A DNA stretch of 64,000 nucleotides from contig CM041545.1 of NCBI GenBank assembly GCA_023238725.1, positions 15,591,501-15,655,500 on the forward strand, written 5' to 3'. The notes under the pieces were generated by a model. That model was not told where the DNA came from. It was given only the letters and a program-made list of their open reading frames with translations, and ran no database searches. This stretch comes from Scortum barcoo. Its lineage: Eukaryota > Chordata > Actinopteri > Centrarchiformes > Terapontidae. A program made the translations under genes and the position numbers. This document shows positions 1 through 10,920 of the stretch, in pieces (position 1 is the stretch's first letter; the number at the start of each line of letters is the position of its first letter).

Positions 1-1658
1 CACACACTCATTTTAAAACAGATATTAATGCATAAGCACACTGTTATTCTGTACACATACATACACATGCAATATGACAATCCTAAGGGCATAACTGGCA
101 GTGTAAATAATGTCGGTTACATCTAAGTGTACACTTTTTATTATTCATGTCTTTAGAAACCTAGACACTTTCTGTAGGCTCTTTTTATTTGTACCTTTTA
201 CAAATTACAAATTACAAAGTGCATTATAATACACAGAAACACAATTCATCCATAAGATATGTATGAATTCTGGGAGAGCCTTGCAACATTAATTTTCAGT
301 TCCTGTTGTGTTTTTTTTTTTTTTTTCCTTTGCTGTGTCTAAATTGTTCCCATGAGAGGCGAGGCTTTTCTGACAAGAATCTCGCAAGCATCCTGCTTGA
401 CATTCAAATTGCCGGCAGATCTGCTGCACGAGGGCTGAATGTACACAGTTTGCATGTGATAACGCTCACAAATCTACCGTTACAACTTTCTAACAAGGTC
501 AAATATTTATTTATCCTGTAGCTTAGGCAACAGCACCTTTACAACGGGCAACTTTACAGCGTCAACAGGCGGTTTTCTCCTCGGAATACACTGAGGCTTA
601 ACGTTTCTTAATTGAAGATGTCAACACAAATCATGGTAGATAAACCTTTAAAATAATTACAGAGCTTCAGAGCCTTTAAGCTCTTTAGATTCAGAGACAG
701 GAAATCAGAGTTGACCACTGGCATCAGGGATTTAGAGACCCTCAATTCACAAGGCTGGCAACAAATGTAGCATAAGAACAAAGCTTAGTACACACAGCAG
801 AGTCTGTCTTTTGAAATATGTTTATTGGGTCATACACTTAAATCTCATACTAGATTATTCTGACTTTATTGAAATGCTGGATCACACACATACTCACATG
901 CTGAAGGCTCATAGGCTGATTTATCCGTCTACACACACACACACAGTGGTAGTTGTTTTCTGGCAGCTGGGAGACGTGGCTTCCATGGCTCAAATAATGT
1001 CACAGAATAGTGTATAATCTTTGGAGCAGCTGTGGCTGGAGATAAAACCTTAATCAGGTGAAGGGAGCTCGGTAATATAATAACCTGGAGCTAGAGAGTC
1101 ACCAAAGATGCACCGATAGACACAAAAGAGCACCGCTTGATAATCTTAGTTCAGGAGCTTACTTAACCTCCGTCACTATCATGGCCCACTCAGAACTGGA
1201 TAGACCTGATTGGAGGACTTAATGAAAAACCCATTCATGTCGCTAAGTGTTCAAAGATAGTGGGAGAAGATATATAAACGGGGGGTAAAGCAGCTGATAA
1301 ATAAGTTTTACTGGCACACTTTTGAATTCAGACATGGGTTTCTTTGTAGTGACACAGGAAACATTTTTGTGATGTCGTGCCTTCTTGACAGGGTGTAAAA
1401 TTTGTTTGATAGCAGGAGATGACTGAAACCAACGCGTGTACCCGCTGTCGGATGTAGCACTGAATTTGGTTGCAGTTGGAATTACATGAGCCATAGTATC
1501 ATGATAAAACTATGGCTAATGTAATTCAACTATAACAATAAAAGAAATAACAACTATAATAGTAAAAGAAATAAGAAAAAGTTTTAACTACCAGATTAAA
1601 GACACTGTTATATTGTATCTTGATGCCCTGTGTAGTTTTCCTGTATATATATATGTAC

Positions 1659-1707
<49 letters not shown>

Positions 1708-2190
1708 TTTTTATTATTATTTTTTTTTTAAACCCTGAATTATTGTCAGTTAGATTTGTTAGCTTGCAGTCGTTTCCTTCACTGCCTGTGCTGGCGTTTT
1801 GCTACGTTACTGCTGCCAAATATCAATTGGTACAACAGTATGAAACCATTAGCAGGACTTTCTACTTGCATGCTTGTGTATCCTTGATGATCTGCACATT
1901 ACAGCAAAATATCTGTAAAATCATTGCGCCATAAATCATAATGGAGAAACGATATGTGGTGTATTTGTTGTAATTGAATGTGGAAGCAAGTTGAGGTCAT
2001 TTTATTGGTTGTTGTAATAGTAACGCCTACTTGTGGAGCATGGGGGGTCACCATTAAATGCTAAGATATGGAAGGCAAATGCAAATACTCGTAAGTGTCG
2101 TTTGACCTTCTACATTTCTTGTATATTTTTCTGCCATCACGGCTTTCCAAAGCCTAAAAGAGAAATTACAAACACTTTTTTTTCAGCCTC
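1..2190. other. AT-rich intergenic sequence, no gene seen
   Basis: Reading both strands shows only short open frames without domains or repeated motifs. The stretch includes a poly-T run near 310-326 and the (TA)n tract listed separately. I see no exon, RNA gene or recognisable transposon. It is presumed to be 5' flanking DNA of astn2. Confidence 0.6.
1643..1705. repeat. (TA)n microsatellite
   Basis: About 62 bp of nearly pure alternating TA, interrupted by two short GTA/CA units. The tract is self-complementary, so it could extrude as a cruciform, and it is probably length-polymorphic. Confidence 0.95.
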
Positions 2191-2194
2191 AGTC

Positions 2195-2465
2195 CACATC
2201 ACTTTCTCATGGAGGTCAGATGTCCTCATTGTGTTCCCACCTCCTCAGTCACCTGACTTTCACACCCATGTGCACACCTGCTCCCAATTCTCTCATCTGC
2301 TCCCAGTATAAAATCCTGCCTGGATTCTTAGCATTAGCGGATACTCTATTCTAACCATTCTGCCAGCCTATTCTTGGTTCCTTGTTTCTGTCCCAGTTAT
2401 CTTGTGTTTGTGTTTCAACCCGCTGCCTGTCCCTGACCTGTATTTCCCCCAGTGGAGGAATTTTT
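2195..2465 (+). mobile_element. possible LTR/transposon promoter remnant
   Basis: The segment runs from CCTCCTCAGTCACCTGAC through ACACCTGCTCCCAATTCTC and a TATA-like GTATAAAATCC to a T/C-rich TTGGTTCCTTGTTTCTGTCC block. This order (an 'ACACCTG.TCCCAAT' motif, then a TATA box, then a 'CCTTGTT' pyrimidine-rich leader) resembles promoter-bearing ends of repeats I know from fish genomes, probably an LTR. No terminal repeats or target-site duplication were found, so family and boundaries are uncertain. Confidence 0.3.
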
Positions 2466-2470
2466 TTTGC

Positions 2471-5190
2471 TTTTAAATATAAATTCTATCAAAATAAGTG
2501 TGGGGCCTATTTGTGAATGTAAACACAACTTTACATCAAATGGCCTACTCTGACTGAAACACACACAAAAAAAAGCGAAACCATTCATTCTCGGGTCCCG
2601 ATACTATGTGTAAAGAGAGTACTTAAGAGACATAAGAGACATAATTGCTATCCAAAGCTCCCCTTTCTCACAGCAGGATTTGATTCATTTTAGATACATG
2701 TATTTTAGATTTCCTTTTGATGATGCGGTACTCTGGAGTCATCTACAATGAACGAGATGAACGAGCAGTTAGAGGTTCATTTTATTGCTTGGCGTAGTTC
2801 GGCTTCCCACTTCAAAAAGACACATGGCTGTTGATGAAAGAATTTGCTGATTAAACCTGTCACGTCTTTGTCACAAGAGATTCTCTATCTGTTTGGCCAC
2901 TTTATACAGAACACTCCGTACTGTATAAAGTTTTTCGATTGATGTTATGCTGTATGGCCAAAGCGTTTGCTGTAACCTTCAGAAGCCTGGAACTATTAAT
3001 AGCATGCTTAAGAATAGGGAGGCTTGCAGGTGTGGTGTTTGTGTGCATACAACAAACTGGTTAAAAACACCTTCACAGATACCGATATGAATGCTTCTGA
3101 CATTTTCTGTGGACATAAAATGGATAAATACAATGACCAAAGGAATAACCAAAGCTAATATTAATGATGGCTATTTGTTATAGAGATGTTTGAAGACCCC
3201 TTTTCTCTATCCCAATTAAGGAAGCATATTCACCTTTGCTTCAAAATAATTGAGCTTTTCTTTTATTTCCATCATTTTAATACCTGTAGTGATCATACAG
3301 CAGAAGGAATATTATGTGCATTGAATCTGAAGCTTTTAATTTGAGGCATGAACTGCGTGTAATTATGCACAAACAGCATGCACACCTTGATTAATTAGTT
3401 AACTCAGTTGATTAGTTAAAGCAAGCAGCATTTATATCTGCTTAAGAGGCTAAAGAGTCCATCTAAATGCACCTCATGGCACATCTTAAGCAGTGGTTAC
3501 AGATATCAAAAGCACAGAGAGATCAATGCTTTTATTACTGTCACTCTTCTTTTTGAAGATGTTCAAGGTGTGTTGGCTCTCTATCCCTCTGACCTCCCCC
3601 TCTGTAGGGCACACCATGGACCGTTTTCCTTTAGTAGCTCCCATGGCAAAGTCATATGTGAGCTGGTTCAGACTCAGATTTTCAATAGACCTACATTGTA
3701 AGGTTGTTGTTTAGCAATACAATAAGAAGAAACAAAACATATTAATAAAAAAAAACATAATACCCTTGACCTTGAAACTTTATTAATCCCTTATCAGGGG
3801 AAATTCACTAGCAGTTCCCATACGGGGCCTCATCATATGTCCTGCCCAAATCTCTGAGGAGAATTTGTACTTTTGTCAGTGCTAGTCTACGATAAGGCTG
3901 ATTTTGAGACACACTGAAAAATGTCAGGCTTTCAATCTATCATTCCTTCTCCATACAGCCTACCTACTTCTTTTCTCTATTATTTACACTTCACAGTGAG
4001 AAGATATATACATCTATTCGAGGTACTTTGGCAAGCCATTAAATGAATTTAATGACTGAAAAGGGGTTATTCCATTGTACTGTGCACAAAAAAAATCACG
4101 ACTGCTGGAAAACTCCTTCTATAGGTGTAACATCAATGATCATAATTTTTTCAACACTTTATCAACAATGTGCCTGTTTGAAATGCCTGTTTTCTCAGGA
4201 ACCGCTCACCCAAACAAGTTCACACTTCACACTGCACTTACATGGGTCCTCAGCAGTATACTCTCCAAGTGTAAAGTTGATTAGATGAACAGTTGTCAGG
4301 ATAATCAAAGGACAGACAGACAGAAAGACAAAGATTCCTTGCTTTTATAATTAGATACAGTAAGAAGAAGACATTACTTGCTCTTAATCCTCTTTCTATA
4401 TAATGTTAACCAGTTTTTTGTCTCCTTCTGGGTTGTTGTGTGAGGATGGTGCATCTAAAGATGAGGGACTGAGATGCAGCAGATCCAAATTCTTCCTTTT
4501 TTTATTGAGAAGTGTCGTCATACTGTCCTAGGGTTAACAAAGTATTAGATCCACTTCTCTACTTGATGCAATCAAAAACTGAACAGATGGATGTTTTGCA
4601 TATTTCACCGAGTTACATTTGATTGGCAGATATATTTGTGGTTTGGGAACAGACACAGTTGAACTAATGAACTCAATGGATGGAGTGGATGGAGGTCATT
4701 TGTGATACATTTTGTTTGAATAAAAAAAAATCTGTTGGAGAGAATGAGGGATCCTGATGGAACTGCATTAAATCACCTCATTTTAATTAAGACAAGTTTC
4801 ACAAAGAGATGTCCTTGTGTAAAACATGTCATCTTCATAGATTAAAATTACCTTATTCATTTATTAGTAAATCATCAAACCTGCTTCCTATACAGCAGCA
4901 TATGTAGCTTTGAACTTTTATATAAATTCATCTACACTTTTCTTTTCTCAATCAAAATCCTTCCACTGCACTCTCATGCAGTTTTTAGTACAAAGGAAAG
5001 GTTTCATATATTGAGTTGAAGTTTTTTGATTAAGGGTTTATTAGAGAAAAGTCGCTGGTAATAAAAAATATTGTATTTGTAATTATATTTAAACTCTACA
5101 ACCACCCCAACAGATGGAAATTCATTGTAAAATCAACTGCAACTTATTTCATACTTTGTCACCTACAATCTCAAGGTTGTGCTGTTTCTA
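2471..5190. other. AT-rich intergenic sequence, no gene seen
   Basis: There is no recognisable exon on either strand. Around 3380-3425 there is a cluster of TTAATTAGTTAA-type and TTGATTAG motifs of the kind homeodomain proteins bind; this could be regulatory or simply base composition. The short repeat-like block at 3764-3830 is listed separately. Confidence 0.5.
3764..3830. repeat. short teleost repeat-like block
   Basis: The block contains ACTTTATTAATCCCTTATC followed by AGGGGAAATTCAC. A 'TTTATTGATCCC...GGGGAAATT' core is a common component of interspersed repeats in fish. Only this core is recognisable, so the parent element cannot be named. Confidence 0.4.
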
Positions 5191-5199
5191 ATGTTGTGA

Positions 5200-5629
5200 A
5201 TGTTGTGCTCGCTGTAGAGAAACTTGGAAATGCATTCAGACGTTGACACAGTTTTTATTCTGTTTTTCATTAGGGTGGTAATGAAAGGGGTTTATTTGAA
5301 GATGAGGCCAGTTGAAAGGTCTGAGGGCTCTACATGCACTTTAAGACATCATATGTCCAGCCCATGCTCTCTATACCCTCCTAAAGGGAAGAAACCTTGA
5401 GAGAGTCACTTCAAAGACATAACCCCTCTCAACAGATGGCTGGGAGAGCAAAAGGGTGGAAGGAGTTAGGGGTAGGAAGCTGGATGGGGACTTAGCTTGG
5501 AGGATGTCAAGGGTGGCAAAGTGCCTTCCACTTTACTTGAATAACTTGGAGAATCTTTTTTGCAGGGAGGGTTTTTGGGGCTTCAGATTCAGTGGCCTCC
5601 TTCTCTGAAAGCTGAAGCTCCAGGTCCAT

Positions 5630-5666
<37 letters not shown>

Positions 5667-6650
5667 CTCATCACGGAGAACCTTGTTTCTTTGGAGTGTT
5701 TCCTTTAGCTGCTCCATCTCAGCTGCTACAGCCTCATTCTCCCTCTTGAGCTTGGTGGTCTGCTCTGCCTTTATGTGTCTGAGCTGCTGAAGTTCGAGCT
5801 CAGTGGCGTACATCATTGTTTGTTGGGGGGGTGGGGGGGGGCTTTTACCACACCACAGGACTATGTTCTCTTTAACTGCTCCAGACGAGGTGCACGGCCT
5901 AGATTTTCCTCTTGAGCTCGGTGGTTTGCTCGGTCTCTTTGCTCCTAAGCTGCTGAAACTGTAGCTTAGGGGTGTGAATCATGGCCTGCCGGGGGTAATC
6001 ATTCCAGGCCTTGACACTACCAGCTTGCTGTGGTTTTGTAGGTCCACACTATAGTGGAACGGTGGTGTCGAAAGCTTGTTGTGTTGGACAGGTGGCCTTT
6101 TAAATTCGCTGGCTTTAGCCTTACTTGCGGGTGGTTTCAAAAGATCGCAGTGCATTGTGTTGGTGGTGGTGCCCAAAAGTGTTGATGCCTGTTGAATGAC
6201 TCAGTAGTAGACTGCTGGTAGTTTAGGTCTTCTTTCTCTTCCTGGCACTTTTTGGTGATATTTTTTTTTTCTTACTCTGGGCCTGACAGGCAGGGGCCTT
6301 GACAGGCTGCTGATATTTAGCAGTCTTTGGAGTATACACTTGTGCAGACATAGCTGCCTTGTTCTGCCCGCAGAGAGAGGAAATCCTTTTATTCCAGGAA
6401 CCGAAGGTAATTGATAACTTTTGAGTTGACTGGATAAAGTTTCTCTTCTCTTTGTTCCTGCGCTTTTTTCTTTGTCTGTTTGTTGTTTGTTTTTTTTCCA
6501 TCACGAAAACTTGATGTTTTATGTTTACTTTTTCAATCTCTAAGTGTCTCTGAATTTGTGATTGCTTTTTACAGGAGTCTTGAAGATCATTAAATGTGTC
6601 TTTGGGTGACCCATTAGGGGAAATAGACTGCAGTGTTTCCTGTAATGTTT
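5200..6650 (-). pseudogene. possible decayed retrocopy, coiled-coil protein
   Basis: Read on the minus strand, coding-like sequence runs from about 6640 down to about 5520, broken by frameshifts and stops. In order it contains a coiled-coil stretch (about 6630-6490), a Lys-rich segment with VYTPKTAKYQQP (6340-6230), a Pro/Ser-rich segment ending SRPGMITPGRP (6176-5979), then two related copies of a Gln/Leu/Lys-rich unit. The later copy reads TELELQQLRHIKAEQTTKLK and continues into EMEQLKETLQ, at 5810-5690. A (CT)n tract lies inside the last helix. No introns interrupt about 1.1 kb, which favours a reverse-transcribed copy, but no poly(A) tail or target duplication was found. I do not recognise the parent gene. 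An old single-exon gene or chance open frames are the alternatives. Confidence 0.4.
5632..5663. repeat. (CT)16 microsatellite
   Basis: An uninterrupted CT run inside the possible retrocopy. On the minus strand it reads as GAGAGA and gives an artificial Glu-Arg repeat, so it probably expanded after the copy lost function. Confidence 0.95.
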
Positions 6651-6894
6651 TTTATTTTAAAATTCCTTGGCTGATACAGATACATGACAGATACATACAT
6701 GAGATAGCTATACATTGTTTTAAATGATAGATAGCTTAAGTGACTCCCATTCTACTATACTAGCATAGAGTGAAGTATTATGTATTCATGTGGCTCATCT
6801 GCATTTGCTTATAAAGTAGTTTTCGACACTATCATATTCATTATTGCAATTACTCATATTAAGATAGTATAAACATTTGTTGCTCCTAGAGGCA

Positions 6895-7072
6895 TAACCA
6901 CTGATGTTTGCATGTGTGAATGATAAGTTCAGGTCCTGATAAGCAGTTTCATACCTGGCATGAATGCATCTGCAATGTGTTAGTGAACGGGGCAAGTGGC
7001 ATGTATTGTAAAGCACTTTGAGTGGCCGAAAGACTAGAAAAGAACTAATTGGAGGGCATTTACCATATTAAG
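6895..7072 (+). repeat. teleost SINE-like interspersed repeat
   Basis: The 3' half reads TGTATTGTAAAGCACTTTG, then AGTGGCCGAAAGACTAGAAA, then a decayed AGAACTAATT and CATTTACCAT. This matches the widespread fish repeat ending 'GTAAAGCGCTTTGAGTGGTC..AAGACTAGAAAAGCGCTATA..CCATTTACCA'. Upstream 'GCATGTGTGAATGATAAG' and 'GTGTTAGTGAACGGGG' fit the usual 'GTGTGTGAATGGGTGAATG' portion. The copy is old, with many substitutions. I am sure of the family resemblance, not of its formal class. Confidence 0.7.
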
Positions 7073-7075
7073 CCG

Positions 7076-9235
7076 CACCAAAAATGAATTTACTTTAGAG
7101 ATGAGAGGTGTTAGCCAGTTAAACTACAGTGTGTATGATATGAACTCTTTGCCCATATTTCAGCTTACTCTTCACTGACAACAATGTTGCTCCATGCTTT
7201 TTTTATGGGGGAATATCCAGCAGATGCAGTTCAGAAAAGCAAACCACACATGCAGCATGGAGACCATGCTGTAAGAGATCAAGACAGAGTAGAAATAACA
7301 GATACTTCTTTCTTCTGAGTGGGTTTTCACCCTATACAGAGCAAAAAATACCCTTTGTTCCTACACCGCCTCTGTTAGCTGAAGAGAGATGTGAGGCAGT
7401 CGACTTCTTTGACAAGTACTGTAACACTGAACATAGTGAACATACTTAGGAATGTTTTTCAGTGAAAAATACTCGATGTGCAAAAAAAAGGAGAGTGAGC
7501 TTAATTCAAAAGCCATGTTTCTAATTAGATTATGTTAATCTCTTTCTTTTGACTTCCATGGAAGGAGCTACCTACATGGATCGCTGCGGATTGGTTGAAA
7601 TCAATGCTGTCATTTATTTGCCAATCATGAAAAGAATGAGTCTCTATAAGCTGAGACAGAGGTGATCCTTTAGGGCTCTGCCAACATGCTCTGATGATAT
7701 TAGGTCCAGCCTTTGCCAAGGATCAAACAGTGACCCACCAGTTCATCAAATACTCTGAGCTGGACATTCATAAAACATGCTTTCCCCAGCTAGCTCTTGG
7801 CATGGGCTCAGATGTAATAAATCACATACTGTATATTTTATAACCTAACTGGTCCAGGGTTGTATCGAGGGTTGTATTAAGACTGTTGCCTTAGATACTG
7901 AAGATAGGATTTGCTGCATGTTTAATCGTGGATTTAATCCTGTATTACTGACCATTACCACACCACCTTTTAAAATATGAATTTACCATCTAGTGCAGCC
8001 TTAATACCCAAATCAAAAAAATATGTATTTCCAAAAAAGCTTACATGACATTAAAAGATACATTGACATGTAAAGCTTTGACTTCCATCTATTTCAGTTT
8101 TGCAAATTTTCTAATTATTTTCCCATAGATTATAAAAGTTTACTGCCCCACCATCCTTACGACCCCCTTATCTTTCAAATGGTGCATGTATTCACACACT
8201 CACTCTCACACACACACACACACACACACAACTTCCACAAATGAACAATTTTCCCTTTTACTGCCTTCTTGTTATCGCCAGTAAACTGCCCCCTTGTTAT
8301 TGCCTCCATGTATTTCCAATTATTTTATATGTGAAAGAGGGCAAAGGGACAAATGGAGTGGAGACGAGAGAGAGAGAGTGTAGCAAGCCAAGACACTTTG
8401 TAATGCCATGGGCAGGTTATAAGAAAGATAAATAGCGTGACACCTTAATGGAGCCATACAGTTATCCTTTATGAATAAAGTGAGATTGCTTCATAAAAGG
8501 TACCGTCCATGATTAATGATAGAACTAGACCGCTTGCATCGATCCTGGACATAAAAGGACTCTCCAGTATTTACAGCTGTTAATGTTATAACAAATGGCA
8601 TTATAAAAGTTCGACGCACATTGGGCCCAATAAAATGCTGCGGATTTGGGAAGTGCAGAGCCTCTGGTGGCCATTGCTACTACTGTGTTCTTTGAGCTGT
8701 TAGGCAAGAGGTATCCCAATTTCATGATCAGAATTTCACAAATATTAAATAACCTCTCATCACATATTGAGGAGCATGAAAGCACAAACGGTAAAAATTA
8801 TATCCAAAAAAGTCTGAGTCTGACATTCTTTTTCATTTGATGTAACTAAAACTATCACCTTTTTTCATGAAACACTGAAGGATGGTGGTAGAAACACACT
8901 TTTCAAAATGTTTTCTTGCTGACATACAGTATGTCATCCGACAGAATTGTGTAAAATTGTGTGTTTCTCTGTGTGGCAATAAATTACTTAAACAGATGCA
9001 ATCGTCTCCCTGCCTGCTTTCCTACAGAAGAGGCTCGGTAGTTATTTCCAGGGTCTGAAGGCTAGATAGTAACACCTCAGAGTCATGCAATTTTGGCAGC
9101 TGTTCCAAGATGTGCAGTACAAACAAGACATATCCTTTTTGAAGCGGTATAGACAGATGTCTTTGTAATTGTGAGGAAAATGTGATCTTATATCAATTTT
9201 TTAAAAAAAAGATGGCCAACAGTGTCTCTAAGAAT
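7076..9235. other. intergenic sequence, no gene seen
   Basis: Apart from the (CA)n tract near 8207, this stretch shows only AT-rich single-copy-looking sequence. I recognise no exons, RNA genes or mobile elements. Confidence 0.55.
8207..8230. repeat. (CA)12 microsatellite
   Basis: A clean CA dinucleotide run preceded by imperfect CACT/CTCA units. Confidence 0.95.
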
Positions 9236-9237
9236 GA

Positions 9238-9530
9238 TAGCATAGAAGTCCCATCACGCCCCTCCAGGTATCACTGTCAGCCATTGCCCACATGTGAGCG
9301 TTGAAGTCCCCCAGTAGAACAATGGAGTCCCCAGTTGGAGCACTACATCAAGTACCCCTTCCCAGGGACTCCAAGAAGGCCGGGTACTCTGTACTGCTGT
9401 TCAGCCCGTAGGCACAAACAACAGCAAGAGATCTATACCTATCATAGTTCCTAGGATCATTCGGGCACACAAACCCCTCCACCGCACAGTTAAGGTGGCA
9501 GTTCAAGGAGGGGGTTAGAAGAATCACTGC
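9238..9530 (-). mobile_element. non-LTR retrotransposon endonuclease fragment
   Basis: Minus-strand translation gives about 90 codons of a LINE apurinic/apyrimidinic-type endonuclease. It reads through RYRSLAVVCAYGLNSS and EYPAFLESLG, meets one stop, then continues TGDSIVLLGDFNAH (GDFNAH is at 9311-9294) and, after a small frame disturbance, DSDTWRGVMG. GDFNAH is a conserved motif of these endonucleases, and the surrounding text matches a LINE family common in fish. The rest of the element (5' end, reverse transcriptase, 3' tail) is absent, so this is a dead internal fragment. Confidence 0.88.
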
Positions 9531-10377
9531 TGATCAAATTATGAACACTGAGTAATTGTTTTGCTCGAGCGTGATTTGTTTGGATGCGTCGTGGCGATTG
9601 TGGGAGTCAACTGATACCGATCAGCTGATGTTGTGCACAGCTCTGCCAGAGCTAATCCAAACCTTGATGTTGACGAGGCCTGCATTAGGGGAAGCCTGAG
9701 GCAATGGAAAACAAGGGCACTCACTCGCAACTTCAATCTTAAAGAAACTCCAAATCTGCAGACTTCACCTGTATGCATTTTATAAGCTAACGTCTCTGCA
9801 CTCACAAGATACGGACAGTATTATGATATTGCACACAACCTATGGCGCTCCTTCAAGTTTTCAGATATTACACTCAATATACTTTACATTTGTTGTTCAC
9901 CTTCATCCAATAGTTATGAGCATTATTATGTAGTGAGTGGTATTAATACCATGATGGATTTTTTGTCTTTTCCAGAATATTAGAGACAAATATGCTCTTC
10001 TTGGTGTCCATCTTCAATTACATACAGCGCTAAAATTACATGGAGTTCTTTTATTTAGACTATCAACTGTGTCCTCATCCAGCGGTCCTTGTTCTCTTTC
10101 AAACCAAATTAAATAGTTCTGTTCGTCTTCAAATTACCTTTCAATTTAACAACCCCCTCACTGTAACAACAAAAAGAAGACTGTGATTATTATTATTAGA
10201 GGCCTGAGTCTTAATAAGATTTATATTTTTATACAATTTTTTGCACACTGATCATGCATTTTGAATTTTTTTGGCACTCACACATTCAGTGGAAAAAAAT
10301 GGATGTCCAAAAAGATTATAAAGAATTTATAACTTGCTGCTATCGTTAGTTAGCAACAATAGCTTTGTGAAACTAAA

Positions 10378-10380
<3 letters not shown>

Positions 10381-10420
<40 letters not shown>
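10381..10420. repeat. (GT)20 microsatellite
   Basis: A perfect 40-bp GT run, the longest dinucleotide repeat of its type in the window. It can form Z-DNA and is likely polymorphic. Confidence 0.97.
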
Positions 10421-10422
<2 letters not shown>

Positions 10423-10858
10423 CATAAACACCTGTCTTTTCACCAAGTGGAGAAGTTTGAATCATTTCTTCAGCGGCTCCAACATACAGCCGGATCAGTT
10501 GCCAATTAAGTTGACTACCCCTTCACCCCCATACTGTCATTTCCTCCTTCCAGATGTCGATGGTCATTATTGTTTTGAAAGAAAAAAACATCTAATTGGT
10601 TGAATATGATGATACTAAATGACTTGTTAAGAGAATCTTTTTTTTTTTTGGCAACGTGTCACTGCCCCTTGTGATGAAGACCAATGAGAGGAGATGTGAA
10701 TCAGATCAATGGTCTTTTGGATGGCCTGTTGAACCTGGATCAATAGCTGTTGGTTGAGTGAGGACTTGTTCTCTGATTTGGTGTTTCTTTCAGACACTTG
10801 CTCATGAGCTACAGTCACTCTTTCAGCTATCCACCCCCGCACTATGCACACAAATACA

Positions 10859-10920
10859 CACGCACACACACACACACACATAAATACACTTCTCCCTCTA
10901 TCTCTCTCGCTCTCTCTCTC
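10859..10920. repeat. compound (CA)n / (CT)n microsatellite
   Basis: A CA run at 10863-10880 is followed after a short spacer by an imperfect CT run at 10891-10920. A shorter GT run lies nearby at about 11169-11186. Confidence 0.93.

Noticed and set aside
9539..9805. Open frame beside the LINE endonuclease fragment
   Set aside because: The translation does not continue the LINE protein in any frame I could follow and shows no other known motif.
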